NCBI RefSeq assembly: GCF_001907675.1
Contig: NZ_MPNT01000011.1
Location: 1-64,000 of the forward strand
Reading direction: 5' to 3'
Origin: Mycobacterium paraffinicum
Lineage (GTDB): Bacteria; Actinomycetota; Actinomycetes; Mycobacteriales; Mycobacteriaceae
Length of the DNA stretch: 64,000 nt
Every line of letters starts with the position of its first letter. Positions within the stretch are counted from its first letter, which is position 1. The notes beneath the pieces are model-generated. The model ran no database searches, was not told the DNA's origin, and was given only the letters and a program-made list of their open reading frames with translations. Below are positions 1 through 8,549 of this stretch, in pieces. Made by a program: the position numbers and the translations under genes.

Positions 1-34
1 CTCCTCAACGCCAGCGACAAGAACGCCGAAACGA

Positions 35-1333
35 TTGCCCCCACAGCAGCTCTCACGGCATAGTGAACAACCGCAGAGCCTCACGCGAACACGCGAATGC
101 TCTTACACCACTCCACGGGACGTGACCCCCATTGGCGCGATGGAGCGGCTTTTCTACCGCTACAGCGAACGCAATCCGACGCACTTCTCGATCGTGGCCG
201 AGTTCGCCGAAGTGCTCACTCCCGGGAAGGTGCGGCCGGCGCTGGCTGCCGTACAACGACGACATCCCTTGTTGTCAGCACACGTTGAGGACCAGCCGGG
301 CACGCGGCTCGGCTTCTACCGCGCCACCAGCGTGGCACCGATCGCCCTGACCGTCCGCCGCGGGCCGGAGTCGTCCTGGGAGGCGGCCGCGGCGGACGAG
401 CTCAGCCGGCCATTCGACCGCTCGCGGGCACCCTTGATGCGCGCATCCTTGCTTCAGGGGCCGACCAGCAGCGCACTGCTGCTGACGTTCGACCACTGCA
501 TCGCCGATGGAATATCGTCGGTGCTGCTGCTCAGGGATGTCATCGCCGCGCTCAACGGAGCGAACTTGCCCAATCTGCCTGTGCCGCAAACCTCAGAGGA
601 CCTCGTCGCCCGCACGCTCGGTGAGATCGCGCCGTTGGAGCTGGCCGACGATCCGAGGATGCGGGTGCCCAGCGCAATCCGCCCGTTCGACGGCACCGCG
701 ACCAATGTGCACACCATGGCGTTGCCGGAAGTGGACACCGCGCTATTGGCCCAGCGATGCCGCCAGGAACGCACAACCGTGCACGCGGCGCTGGTGGTCG
801 CGATGTGCCGAGTCCGGGCCGCCGAGCGCGGCGAAGAATTTGTGCGGGTGCTCAGTCCGATCAACTTCCGGGGGCTGGCCGGTGTCGGTGGCGACTGTGG
901 TCTCTACATCCAGTCGACCTGGACCGGCCTGTCGCCCTGGGATGGCGCTTCGTTCTGGGAGCAAGCGCGCACGACCACTGCACACCTGGACGTCGCGCGG
1001 TCGGCGCGGGGAATCCGCACCGCCTCGCAGGCCGTCTCGGACGCGATCCCGGTCGACGCCGAAGCCGACCACGCCGAAGAACTGTTCAGCCGTGTGTGTC
1101 CGTTCGAGATGATCGTCACAAACCTCGGCGTACAGGACCTCGACGGCTGCGGGCCGCTGCGACCAACGGCGGTATGGGCGCCGGTGGTGCAAAGCCAGAC
1201 CGAGGGTGAGTACGTCACCGGCATCACCACCTTCGAGGGCCGGCTGAGGATGACGACCTGCGGCTACGGCGTGCCGGCCACCTTCCTGAAGAGCGTCGGC
1301 GACGCCCTGGCGGCTGCCGTGCAGGAGCGCTGA
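35..1333 (+). CDS. PapA-like condensation-domain acyltransferase
   Basis: This 432-residue protein resembles the condensation / phthiocerol-dimycocerosyl-transferase family, which esterifies acyl chains onto lipid alcohols. The family HxxxD active-site motif is visible as DHCIADG, with His154 and Asp158. The recorded start is TTG; a GTG at 122 (residue 30) is a plausible alternative, because homology-like sequence only begins near MERLFYRYSERNP. No polyketide synthase lies inside the window, so the substrate cannot be inferred from context. It is 16 bp upstream of the amidase on the same strand. Function as an acyltransferase is a family inference; a degenerate non-catalytic condensation protein is the main alternative. 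Confidence 0.75.
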   Translation: MPPQQLSRHSEQPQSLTRTRECSYTTPRDVTPIGAMERLFYRYSERNPTHFSIVAEFAEVLTPGKVRPALAAVQRRHPLLSAHVEDQPGTRLGFYRATSVAPIALTVRRGPESSWEAAAADELSRPFDRSRAPLMRASLLQGPTSSALLLTFDHCIADGISSVLLLRDVIAALNGANLPNLPVPQTSEDLVARTLGEIAPLELADDPRMRVPSAIRPFDGTATNVHTMALPEVDTALLAQRCRQERTTVHAALVVAMCRVRAAERGEEFVRVLSPINFRGLAGVGGDCGLYIQSTWTGLSPWDGASFWEQARTTTAHLDVARSARGIRTASQAVSDAIPVDAEADHAEELFSRVCPFEMIVTNLGVQDLDGCGPLRPTAVWAPVVQSQTEGEYVTGITTFEGRLRMTTCGYGVPATFLKSVGDALAAAVQER

Positions 1334-1349
1334 TTGTTACCATCGCGCG

Positions 1350-2114
1350 GTGACTGACCGCCCCGCTCGGCCGGGAGCCGTTTCCCGTCGCGACGTGCTG
1401 AGATTCGCGCCCGTGCTGCTCGGCGCGGGGGCCCTCACGGCCGCGCCCCGCGCCGCCGCCGGCGTCGCCGGGTCGGCCGTCTTCCTGGACCCGGGCCACA
1501 ACGCCGTCAACGACGCGTCGATCAACCAGCAGGTCCCCAACGGCCGCGGCGGGACCAAGGCGTGCCAGGCGTCGGGGGCCGCCACCAACGACGGCTATCC
1601 CGAGCACGCGTTCACCTGGGCGGTCGTGGCGCTGATCAACCAGTCGCTCAACCAGTTGGGCGTCCGCACCCAACTGTCGCGCGGTGACGACGGCTCCGTC
1701 GGACCCTGCGTGGACCAGCGCGCGGCGGCGGCCAACGCGATGCACCCCGACGCGATCGTCAGCGTCCACGCCGACGGCGGACCCCCGTCCGGCAGCGGGT
1801 TCCACGTCAACTACTCGAGCCCGCCGCTGAACGAGGTGCAGACCGGCCCCGCCGTCCAGCTGGCCACCACCATGCGGGATGCCCTGGCGCAGGCCGGTTT
1901 TCAGCCCGCCAACTACATCGGCTCGAACGGCCTGTACGGCCGCGACGACCTCGCGGGGCTGAACCTGGCCCAGTACCCGGCGATCCTCGTCGAACTCGGC
2001 AACATGAGGAACGCCCAGGACGCCGCGCGCATCGAAAGCCCGGACGGCCGCGCGCGCTACGCCAACGCGGTCACCCAGGGGATCGTGACGTTCCTGAATG
2101 CCAAGGCCGGCTGA
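1350..2114 (+). CDS. N-acetylmuramoyl-L-alanine amidase, Ami1 (Rv3717)-like, Tat-exported
   Basis: This is a zinc amidase of the Amidase_3 family that cleaves the MurNAc-L-Ala bond of peptidoglycan. Zinc ligands typical of the family are visible: His in DPGHN, Glu in YPEH, His in SVHADGG; the catalytic Glu is in VELGNM. At 254 residues it matches the Rv3717 type and, like it, lacks a cell-wall binding domain. The N-terminus carries a twin-arginine signal (SRRDVLRF followed by a hydrophobic stretch and an AAAG cleavage region), implying folded export to the periplasm. Two cysteines (KACQAS and GPCVDQ) match those forming a disulfide in Rv3717. The start is GTG at 1350. Confidence 0.85.
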   Translation: MTDRPARPGAVSRRDVLRFAPVLLGAGALTAAPRAAAGVAGSAVFLDPGHNAVNDASINQQVPNGRGGTKACQASGAATNDGYPEHAFTWAVVALINQSLNQLGVRTQLSRGDDGSVGPCVDQRAAAANAMHPDAIVSVHADGGPPSGSGFHVNYSSPPLNEVQTGPAVQLATTMRDALAQAGFQPANYIGSNGLYGRDDLAGLNLAQYPAILVELGNMRNAQDAARIESPDGRARYANAVTQGIVTFLNAKAG

Positions 2115-2191
2115 GCAATCGCTCAGTGTCCGGTCTCAACCATGTTGACACCAGCCTGCCGCGAAGTCGCCGAGTTCATTGACGCCGGTGG

Positions 2192-2752
2192 TCATGGCAT
2201 CGCCAGGGGTGGACCGACGGGCTCCCCGTTCACGAGCGCGAGCTCGGCGAGCAGATCGGCCGAACTCTCACCGGCGCGCAGTCGCGCCAGAAACTCGCCG
2301 GGACTGAATCGCACTCCGATCGGATTGGCGGCGAACCGATCCGATCGCATGTAGTCGTTGCCTTCTTCGATGGTGGCGAAATTGTCGACTTGCAGTTCGA
2401 CCCAGTTCTCGTCCGGGTCGGCGTAGTAGATCGATGTCGTCGTCCCGTGGTTGACGCACCAGATCGGGTGAATGCCTTCGCCCCTCAGGTCGTCGAAGGT
2501 TTGGAGCAGGTCGGCCAAGCCGCGGTGGGTGAATGCCACGTGTTGCAGACCGGTGGAGCCCGGTGGCGGCTTCTGCAGTCCCGGGATCTGTCCGATCGCG
2601 ATGCGGTGGTGCTCGTCGTCGTAGGCCAGGAAGCACAGCACTTCGTTCTCGAATTGCACCGTCGCACCAAGAACCTTGCAATACCAGTCCCGCATTGCGT
2701 CTCGTTGGCTCGATGCCAACACGATGTGGGCCAATTTCTGCGGCGCCGGCAT
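2192..2752 (-). CDS. single-domain VOC protein, extradiol dioxygenase / glyoxalase type
   Basis: A 186-residue vicinal-oxygen-chelate protein. Likely metal ligands are His9 (KLAHIVL), His71 (LQHVAF) and Glu119 (NWVELQV), and the HGTTTSIYYADPDENW stretch resembles type I extradiol ring-cleavage dioxygenases, where a His and Tyr in this region are catalytic. It has one VOC module, whereas classical extradiol dioxygenases have two (about 290 residues). I chose ATG 2752 (MPAPQKLAHIV) over a TTG at 2854, because the family fold starts there. A TTTGAC-N5-GTCAAG dyad 106 bp upstream matches the operator of the divergent SnoaL-FAH unit, so it is probably controlled by the TetR gene at 3082-3777. A glyoxalase-like function is the alternative. 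Confidence 0.75.
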   Translation of the reverse strand: MPAPQKLAHIVLASSQRDAMRDWYCKVLGATVQFENEVLCFLAYDDEHHRIAIGQIPGLQKPPPGSTGLQHVAFTHRGLADLLQTFDDLRGEGIHPIWCVNHGTTTSIYYADPDENWVELQVDNFATIEEGNDYMRSDRFAANPIGVRFSPGEFLARLRAGESSADLLAELALVNGEPVGPPLAMP

Positions 2753-3081
2753 GAGTGCCTCCTGCGAGCGAACGAAAGATCGACATTGCTCGCAACGCAA
2801 TGTCGCCAGGACGGCCGCGATGCGAGGGCGCGTCGGGTAGCCCGAGCGTCTCAATAGTTTGACGCAAAGTCAAGTTTCGAGCTACTGCAGCGACCGCGCC
2901 TTACCGGTTCCCGGCGGCTGGACAACACGTTGCTGGACTTCGCCGGGGCGGGTCCGTGTATGGAGTCCGTCGTGACGCACCGAACGAACGACGGTCCGGG
3001 CCGCGTGACCGCCGTGCGGGTCGGCGTTTGTACGCCGGCGTCATCGGTGTTCGAGCGCCGTCTCTCCCGTCCGGGCCTGTG
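2753..3081. other. 329-bp intergenic region between the VOC gene and tetR
   Basis: I see no convincing gene here. The region is the leader of the minus-strand VOC gene and the 3' flank of tetR. Its one clear element is the dyad at 2858-2874. The short open frames are out of keeping with neighbouring codon use. Confidence 0.6.
2858..2874. promoter_or_regulatory. candidate TetR operator O1 upstream of the VOC gene
   Basis: The sequence TTTGACGCAAAGTCAAG has arms TTTGAC and GTCAAG around a 5-bp spacer. It differs from O2 at 3836-3852 by one arm base, and the spacer length is identical. On the minus strand the arm supplies TTGACT, usable as a -35 for the VOC gene. The TetR gene product is the obvious binder, but binding is inferred. 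Confidence 0.6.
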
Positions 3082-3777
3082 TCAGCTGGCCGCCGACGGC
3101 GGCTCGAGGATCGTCAGGGCTTTCTCGTGGCCGACTGCGCTGGCGATCGCGGCGAGGGCGACGTCGTAGAGCATGTCGACGAGAAGTGCCACGTCTGTTT
3201 GCGCATCGTGGGTCAGCCAATGCACCGTGATGGCGTCCAGAAATCCCATGCAACCCCGTAGTGCGGTTTCCAGCGCCGGTGGGGGTTCGCTGGGCAGGTC
3301 CAGGAGTTTCAGCAGTGCATTGGCTCCGGACATCTGGTTGGCCGACAGGATCGCCCGGGTCTGGGCATCGGTGGGCGCTGAGTTCAGCAGGCCCAGCATC
3401 AGGTGCGGGTGCGCGCGGAAGTACTCGAAGTGGCGGCGTGCCATCCCCTTGATTTGGGCCGTGACGTTGCCGTCCGAGCGCAGCGGCGTGGTGAGCACCG
3501 CGAGGTCCGCTTGTACCGCCTCCAGCGCGGCAAGGTAGATGCCCCGTTTGCCGCCGAAGTAATACGACAACAGCCCGTGCGCGACGCCCGCCTCGGCCGC
3601 AATGTCGTCGATGAGCACCTCGTCGTAGGGGCGGCTGGAGAACAGCCGTAGCGCCGCGTCGGTGAGTTGCTGACGGCGGTCGACCCTGCCAGCTCGGCTC
3701 CGAGGGGCCGTCGCGGCGGGTGGAGATCCTGAAGCTGGGCTCGGCGGGCGCTTCTTCGCCGATGGCTTGCTGTTCAC
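3082..3777 (-). CDS. TetR-family transcriptional regulator
   Basis: A 231-residue regulator with an unusually long, Ser/Pro/Lys-rich N-terminal tail (about 30 residues) before a TetR helix-turn-helix (roughly residues 35-80: DDIAAEAGVAHGLLSYYFGGKRGIY). The C-terminal ligand domain has no recognisable specificity. It is divergent from the SnoaL-FAH unit; the 126-bp gap contains a perfect TTTGAC-N5-GTCAAA operator on a near-consensus promoter, and a near-identical operator lies upstream of the VOC gene. This layout suggests a local repressor released by a pathway substrate or product. The start ATG 3777 is the only good one before the HTH; a more internal start would remove only the tail. Confidence 0.85.
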   Translation of the reverse strand: MNSKPSAKKRPPSPASGSPPAATAPRSRAGRVDRRQQLTDAALRLFSSRPYDEVLIDDIAAEAGVAHGLLSYYFGGKRGIYLAALEAVQADLAVLTTPLRSDGNVTAQIKGMARRHFEYFRAHPHLMLGLLNSAPTDAQTRAILSANQMSGANALLKLLDLPSEPPPALETALRGCMGFLDAITVHWLTHDAQTDVALLVDMLYDVALAAIASAVGHEKALTILEPPSAAS

Positions 3778-3835
3778 CGGGATACGGTAGCAGTTGAGCA
3801 GGACTTTTCGCGTGCGGACCGGTCAGCGTCGCCAC

Positions 3836-3852
3836 TTTGACTTAGCGTCAAA
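3836..3852. promoter_or_regulatory. candidate TetR operator O2 (perfect dyad)
   Basis: TTTGAC-TTAGC-GTCAAA is a perfect 6-bp inverted repeat with a 5-bp spacer, in the gap between tetR and the SnoaL gene. It overlaps the -35 element of the promoter at 3837-3865, which is the geometry of simple repression. A further GTCAAA half-site lies at 3882-3887. Confidence 0.7.
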
Positions 3853-3865
3853 TTACCGATATAAC
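3837..3865 (+). promoter_or_regulatory. SigA-like promoter of the SnoaL-FAH operon
   Basis: TTGACT (3837-3842), a 17-bp spacer and TATAAC (3860-3865) form an unusually good vegetative promoter for a mycobacterium. A purine-rich ribosome binding site (GAGGAGC) follows at 3892-3898, just upstream of the GTG at 3904. Confidence 0.65.
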
Positions 3866-3903
3866 TTAGTCGGTCCGCGACGTCAAACGCTGAGGAGCAA
3901 GGC

Positions 3904-4341
3904 GTGCCTGAATCACCGGGGACCGAACCCACCGCCGCGCAGGTCGGCGCCGAGCTCGCCTGCCAGATGTCGATCCACTCCTTTGCAAAGAACATCGACT
4001 CCGGCGTAGCGACCGCAAACGTAGATCTGTTCACCGAGGACGGTGAGATGGGCTCCGCCGAACATTCGATCAAGGGCCGGGAGCAGCTCGCGTTCGTGAA
4101 GGCCGCACGCGACGCTGATGTGGAACGCAGGACGCGACACCAGATCACGAACATCGTGTTTCACCGCACCGGCGCCGACGCGGCTATTGCTCAATCGCTG
4201 CTGTGCGTGTACGTACTCGGCGGCGCCGATGAACTCACAGCCCGCGCGATCACGGTTTTCGATGACGAATTCGTGCGTGATTCCGTTGGGAGGTGGCGGT
4301 TCTCGCGTCGCTTCGCCACCACGTTGGCTGGAGGACGGTGA
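3904..4341 (+). CDS. SnoaL-like / NTF2-fold protein
   Basis: A 145-residue small alpha+beta protein of the SnoaL-like (NTF2-fold) type, a fold used by small isomerases, cyclases and dehydratases. Visible family features are an N-terminal helix with a Tyr/Phe-poor pocket region, IDSGVATANVDLFTEDGEM, and a closing strand ending RWRFSRRF. No catalytic residues can be assigned with confidence. The start is GTG 3904, supported by GAGGAGC just upstream. It is 2 bp ahead of the FAH-family gene, so the two are almost certainly cotranscribed from the operator-controlled promoter. It may isomerise or hydrate a ring-cleavage product; that is inference from context. Confidence 0.75.
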   Translation: MPESPGTEPTAAQVGAELACQMSIHSFAKNIDSGVATANVDLFTEDGEMGSAEHSIKGREQLAFVKAARDADVERRTRHQITNIVFHRTGADAAIAQSLLCVYVLGGADELTARAITVFDDEFVRDSVGRWRFSRRFATTLAGGR

Positions 4342-4343
4342 TC

Positions 4344-5186
4344 ATGACGCGGCTCTATCAGACGTCCGAGGGGATCGCCCGCGGCGAAGGCAACGAGCTG
4401 GCCCTGCTCGACCTGCCGGCCGACCTGACGATCGCTGCACTGCTGGCCCAAAGCGACATTGATCTGGCAAGGACGCCAGTCCGGCGGCGACTGCCGCTGG
4501 CCGGCGCGACGCTCGAAGCGCCCGTGGCGGTCGGTGCCACGATCTACTTGCTGGGGCTGAACTATCACAGCCACGTGGCCGAAGTTGGCGCCTCGGTGCC
4601 GGCTGTCCCGATCGGACTCCCCGTCCCCGCCACCGCGATTGCGTCGCCGCATCAGCCGATCACGCTGCCCGCGGAGGCGCCGAGCTACGTCGACTACGAA
4701 GGTGAAATCGCTATTGTGGTCGGCACTTCGTGTCACGCTCTGGCGCCGGGCTCGGGATGGGATCACATCGCCGGGTTGTGCGTTGCCAACGACGTATCCG
4801 CCCGCGATGTCCAAGAACGCGGGATGCGCGACGGGCAGCTCGTCGACGTCGGCGAAGTGATCCGCGCGAAGTCGTTCCCGACGTTCAAACCGCTTGGTCC
4901 ATGCATCGTGGCCACTGACGAAGTCCGCGGTGGTGCTGAGTTGTCGATCACCACTCGCGTGAACGGCGAGCAACGCCAACATAGTTCAACCTCCGACATG
5001 ATCTTCGACTTTGCTCGGATAGTCGAGGGAATTTCGCATCAGGCCGAATTGGGCTGTGGCGATGTGATCTTGACAGGGACTCCATCTGGAGTCGGCTCCG
5101 CGCAAGGCCGATTCCTGGTCGCTGGCGACATCGTCGAGGTCGAAGTCGGCGGCATCGGCGTCATCCGCAATGTGGTTTCCGGCTGA
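4344..5186 (+). CDS. fumarylacetoacetate hydrolase (FAH)-family enzyme
   Basis: A 280-residue FAH-superfamily protein. Members hydrolyse C-C bonds of beta-diketo acids or isomerise/decarboxylate products of aromatic meta-cleavage. Divalent-metal ligands are visible as Glu119 and Glu121 (DYEGEIAIVVG) and Asp150 (ANDVSARD); the NYHSHVAE motif (73-80) and GTPSGVG loop are typical of the family. The start is ATG 4344 with GGAGG upstream; a longer frame beginning at 4293 would overlap the SnoaL gene. Together with the co-regulated VOC protein it gives the two core steps of an extradiol route, ring cleavage and then C-C hydrolysis. Acylpyruvase or oxaloacetate decarboxylase activity are alternatives. 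Confidence 0.85.
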   Translation: MTRLYQTSEGIARGEGNELALLDLPADLTIAALLAQSDIDLARTPVRRRLPLAGATLEAPVAVGATIYLLGLNYHSHVAEVGASVPAVPIGLPVPATAIASPHQPITLPAEAPSYVDYEGEIAIVVGTSCHALAPGSGWDHIAGLCVANDVSARDVQERGMRDGQLVDVGEVIRAKSFPTFKPLGPCIVATDEVRGGAELSITTRVNGEQRQHSSTSDMIFDFARIVEGISHQAELGCGDVILTGTPSGVGSAQGRFLVAGDIVEVEVGGIGVIRNVVSG

Positions 5187-5210
5187 GGCACCCAGATCAC
5201 CGTGACGACT

Positions 5211-6149
5211 TCACCCGAAGCAGATGCCAGAGAGCTTCTCCGACAACGCCCACAAGCGCGATGCGCTCTCGGTGTCGCGTAGCGTCCTCCACAACTTCTG
5301 TACACCGGGCGGCCCACCCACGTTGCCGAGCCATTGGGGCCCATAGAACCCGCCGTTCTCAGCGTCGGGCGAGGTGGCGGCCATCAACGCGGGGAGGCTC
5401 GCGCTGTCGACGGTCCCTACGACGAGGCCTCGCGCCGAGAGGAACCGGATGACTCGGACCTGGACGGTGTCCGTCGTCCGTCCGACCTCCGGGCGTGCGG
5501 CCAAAAGACTCGTGGGCGCGACTCCCGGGTGGGCGATGTTGCTGGTGATGCCCCATCCGGCGGCCTTGCTGCGGCGGCTGAGCTCCAGACCGAACAAGCC
5601 GACCGCGATCTTGGACTGTCGGTAGGCGCGCATGCCGTCGTAACTGTCCACCCACTCGGTGTCAGCCCAGTTGATCGAGCCGCTGCGTGCCGCGATGCTG
5701 GTCAGTGAGGTCACCCGAGCACGTCCGGCGGTCAACAACGGCAGCAGGTGGCCCGTAAGGGCGAAGTGGCCCAGGTGGTTCGTGCCGAACTGCAATTCGA
5801 AGCCGTCCGCTGTGCTCTGCCGGTCCGGCGGGGTCATCACCCCCGCGTTGTTGATCAGGATGTGAATGGGAGCGCCCTCGGTGCGCAGCTTTTCACCTAG
5901 AGCCCCGATCGACGCCAGCGAGGACAGGTCGAGCGACTCCAGGTAGACCCTCGCCCCGGGAAGCTGTTCGCGGATCCGCGCGACGGCCGCCTTGCCCTTG
6001 GTCGAATTGCGGACCGGCATGACGACCTCGGCGCCCGCGCCGGCGAGCCGTGCCGCGATGCGCAGTCCCAGCCCGTCGCTTGCACCCGTGACGACCGCTC
6101 GCTTCCCGGAGAGATCGGCGATCGCGATGTCGTATTGCCTTCGTGGCAT
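5211..6149 (-). CDS. short-chain dehydrogenase/reductase (retinol-dehydrogenase-like)
   Basis: A 312-residue classical SDR. The Rossmann glycine motif is TGASDGLG, the NNAG motif is INNAGVM, and the catalytic YxxxK is YRQSK. It closely resembles the Rv2263-type SDR at 19387-20340, sharing long blocks such as the [10 protein letters not shown] region, so the window holds two paralogues. ATG 6149 ([16 protein letters not shown]) was chosen; the upstream extension to 6410 lacks homology-like sequence and would run through the regulator at 6262. It is divergent from the MmyB-type regulator 112 bp away, a common regulator/SDR pairing. The substrate is unknown. Confidence 0.85.
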   Translation of the reverse strand: MPRRQYDIAIADLSGKRAVVTGASDGLGLRIAARLAGAGAEVVMPVRNSTKGKAAVARIREQLPGARVYLESLDLSSLASIGALGEKLRTEGAPIHILINNAGVMTPPDRQSTADGFELQFGTNHLGHFALTGHLLPLLTAGRARVTSLTSIAARSGSINWADTEWVDSYDGMRAYRQSKIAVGLFGLELSRRSKAAGWGITSNIAHPGVAPTSLLAARPEVGRTTDTVQVRVIRFLSARGLVVGTVDSASLPALMAATSPDAENGGFYGPQWLGNVGGPPGVQKLWRTLRDTESASRLWALSEKLSGICFG

Positions 6150-6261
6150 GTCTGCACTCCGTTGGTTGACGTCTAGTCGATACCGCCCAAGGCTTGCCGA
6201 AGTTGCTGACGTCATCCACTGACTGACAGTCCGTGGCTGTCGCCGGACCATCGGGGGCAGG

Positions 6262-7119
6262 ATGCAATACATGATTGATCGACGGGGACTGGCCGAATTC
6301 CTTCGGCGACGTCGTGAGGCATTACAGCCAGAAGACGTCGGACTGCCCAGGGGGCCGCGCAGGAGGACGACGGGCCTGCGGCGCGAAGAAGTCGCCGCAC
6401 TGTGCCACATGTCGACGGACTACTACTCGCGACTCGAGCAGGAGCGCGGCCCGCAGCCGTCGGATCAGATGATCGCCTCGATCGCGCAAGGGTTGCACCT
6501 ATCTCGAGACGAGCGCGATCATCTCTTTCGCCTCGCCGGACACCAACCGCCGCCGCGCGGGTCCGGGACCGATCACATCAGCCCGGGGATGCTACGGATC
6601 TTCGACAGGCTCACCGACACCCCGGCGGAGATCGTCACCGAACTGGGCGAGACACTGCGACAGACCCCGCTCGGCATCGCTCTCGTTGGTGACTCCAGCC
6701 GGCACAGTGGCCCGTCGCGGAGCATCGGATACCGGTGGTTCGCCGACCCGACGGCCCGCTGCCTGTATCCGCCCGAGGATCACGAGTTCTACTCGCGGAT
6801 GTACGTCGCAGGCCTTCGCGGAGTGCTCGCCCTGCGGGGACCCGAATCCACGGCCGCCAGGCTAGCGGAGCTGCTCGACGCGCAGAGCGAAGAGTTTCGC
6901 AGCCTGTGGAAGGAACACGAGGTTGGCGTCAAGCCGCGAGAAGTCAAGCGGTACAACCACCCCGAGGTCGGGCGCCTAGAACTGAACTGCCAGACGCTGT
7001 TGGACCCCGACGAGTCGCACGCGCTCCTGGTGTACACCGCGGTACCGGGCAGCGAAAGCTACGAGAAGCTTCAGCTGTTGTCGGTAGTCGGCGCGCCGTC
7101 GTCGGGATGGCCGGGTTGA
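6262..7119 (+). CDS. MmyB-type helix-turn-helix transcriptional regulator
   Basis: A 285-residue XRE/MmyB regulator. It has an N-terminal HTH (about residues 8-75, with the [23 protein letters not shown] core) followed by the MmyB ligand-binding domain, a PAS-like fold that binds fatty-acid-like ligands in characterised members. ATG 6262 is used, with ATG 6271 a close alternative. It is transcribed divergently from the SDR at 5211-6149, and such regulators usually control the adjacent oxidoreductase. No clear dyad was identified in the short intergenic space. Confidence 0.85.
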   Translation: MQYMIDRRGLAEFLRRRREALQPEDVGLPRGPRRRTTGLRREEVAALCHMSTDYYSRLEQERGPQPSDQMIASIAQGLHLSRDERDHLFRLAGHQPPPRGSGTDHISPGMLRIFDRLTDTPAEIVTELGETLRQTPLGIALVGDSSRHSGPSRSIGYRWFADPTARCLYPPEDHEFYSRMYVAGLRGVLALRGPESTAARLAELLDAQSEEFRSLWKEHEVGVKPREVKRYNHPEVGRLELNCQTLLDPDESHALLVYTAVPGSESYEKLQLLSVVGAPSSGWPG

Positions 7120-7135
7120 CCCTGGAAAAAGCGGC

Positions 7136-7873
7136 TTAGCCGCCGAAGCTCCTGACCGCCGGTCCACCCGCGTCGAGGTGGCTGGAGGCGAAGGCGACGC
7201 CTTTGTCGATCATGGCGCCGTCGTCGGCGTAGGTGTTGTGGGCGGCGAAGTTCATGCCGTCGGAGCAGACCGGGTCTTCGGTGGCGCAGACCTTGACGGT
7301 CTTGTCCTGATACGCCGGGCCGATGACGACCGGTGGTTCGCCGAGGAAGTTCATGGCGCGCACGTTGGGCATGCCGAAGAGCACGACCGAGGAGACGTGG
7401 TTGGCCACGGACGGGTCGAGGGGTTTGGGCACGGTGTTGGGGTCGACGCCGTCGGGCACCGAGGGGGAGGTGACGAAGCCCATCACGGCCGCGCCCTGGG
7501 AGTAGCCGCCGAGCACCATTTTGGTGTTGGGGCAGTCGTGAGCCATCGAATTGACGTGGTTCGCGGCGTCTCTGATGCCGTCGACGCCGGTGTCCCATTG
7601 GTCGCTGGCGGGATAGTTCACCGGGTAGACGTCGAATGATCGCGCGCCGAGGCGCGAGTGCAGGGCGTCGACGAAGGCTTGGCCGGTGGGGCCGACGCCG
7701 GGGGCTTCACCGGTGCCGCGGGCGAATACCACCTGCACGTCCGGACATTGGGCGGCGGCGGAAGGCAGGAGGGAGCCGGTGAGGGCCGACGCGCCGAGGC
7801 CCGACGCGGCCACTACCGCGGGGGCAAGGGAACGGATGAAGTGACGTGCGATCATGCCGCCGATGATGCCCAT
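7136..7873 (-). CDS. secreted cutinase-like esterase
   Basis: A 245-residue alpha/beta hydrolase of the mycobacterial cutinase-like (CULP) family. The nucleophile elbow is GGYSQGA, the acid is in CATEDPVC and the catalytic His is in FAAHNTYADD; the Cys residues at QCPDVQ and HDCPNTK are placed as in CULP disulfides. It carries a Sec signal ending near SAAAQC. ATG 7873 is chosen because GGAGG lies 7 bp upstream; the frame extends to 8104 without support. It probably acts on lipid esters or phospholipids in the cell envelope. Convergent with the MmyB-type gene (16 bp between stops). Confidence 0.88.
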   Translation of the reverse strand: MGIIGGMIARHFIRSLAPAVVAASGLGASALTGSLLPSAAAQCPDVQVVFARGTGEAPGVGPTGQAFVDALHSRLGARSFDVYPVNYPASDQWDTGVDGIRDAANHVNSMAHDCPNTKMVLGGYSQGAAVMGFVTSPSVPDGVDPNTVPKPLDPSVANHVSSVVLFGMPNVRAMNFLGEPPVVIGPAYQDKTVKVCATEDPVCSDGMNFAAHNTYADDGAMIDKGVAFASSHLDAGGPAVRSFGG

Positions 7874-8102
7874 ACCAACGCCTCCGAAACTGTCCCTATC
7901 GTAAAAATCTACTTGTCGTTTCCTGTATACCGAGGTCTGGCGCGTCGCGTCGGATGAGCCCCGCGTGTCGACGCACCGAATGAATCCATTTTGCACGCGC
8001 GCTGGCGCGCCATCTTCCGAAAACGCTTCCGGCCGTCGTTTGGCGTCGCGGGCGGCGGGTAGCCGGTCCGCGAACTTGCTAGAGACACGGAAAGGTGACG
8101 AC

Positions 8103-8345
8103 ATGGCTACTGGTGAAACGGGTTTCGACGACGTGACGTTCGACCTGATCTCGATTCAATACCACTCACTGAAAGCCGGCCACGATTATGGCCAGTACGT
8201 GCGCGACGCGAAGAACGCCGGCTTGGACGACGTCGCGTCATTCTTCAGCGAGGTGATGGAGCAAGATTCCCAACGCGCGCGGCGGTGCCACGAGTTGCTG
8301 GGCCAGCTGCAGGGAACCGCCGCGGCCGGTCCGGCGACCCGGTAA
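8103..8345 (+). CDS. conserved small helical protein, function unknown
   Basis: An 80-residue protein predicted to be mostly helical, with two amphipathic stretches (TFDLISIQYHSLKAGHDYGQ and VASFFSEVMEQDSQRARRCHE). Spaced His and Glu residues give a faint ferritin-like flavour, but too short for a four-helix bundle. I recognise it only as a conserved mycobacterial hypothetical. ATG 8103 follows GGAAAGG. Divergent from the cutinase and followed by a strong hairpin at 8381-8411. Confidence 0.7.
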   Translation: MATGETGFDDVTFDLISIQYHSLKAGHDYGQYVRDAKNAGLDDVASFFSEVMEQDSQRARRCHELLGQLQGTAAAGPATR

Positions 8346-8380
8346 ATCCGCAGGTTTGGCTCGGGGACAGAGGCTTTGGT

Positions 8381-8411
8381 GCGGGGCGGTCGTCCGGCGC
8401 GACCGCCCCGC
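8381..8411 (+). terminator. GC-rich hairpin after the small helical protein
   Basis: A perfect 12-bp stem (GCGGGGCGGTCG paired with CGACCGCCCCGC) around a 7-base loop, 36 bp after the stop codon at 8345. It has no U-tract, as is common for mycobacterial terminators. Confidence 0.6.
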
Positions 8412-8486
8412 GGGGTAACGCGCGCGATGTCAGCAAGGTCACATGCCGGCAACCACGGGTGCGTCGCGCCGCTTCCTTTATTAGAG

Positions 8487-8494
8487 TTACGTAA
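8487..8494. promoter_or_regulatory. TTACGTAA palindrome upstream of the BVMO gene
   Basis: An 8-bp perfect palindrome in an A+T-richer stretch 55 bp before the BVMO start. It may be part of an operator, but no divergent regulator is adjacent, so the assignment is weak. Confidence 0.25.
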
Positions 8495-8549
8495 GGGTAA
8501 TGCCAGTTCTTTCTGAGTAAGCACGGGGCGGGGAAGCACGGAGCAGGTT

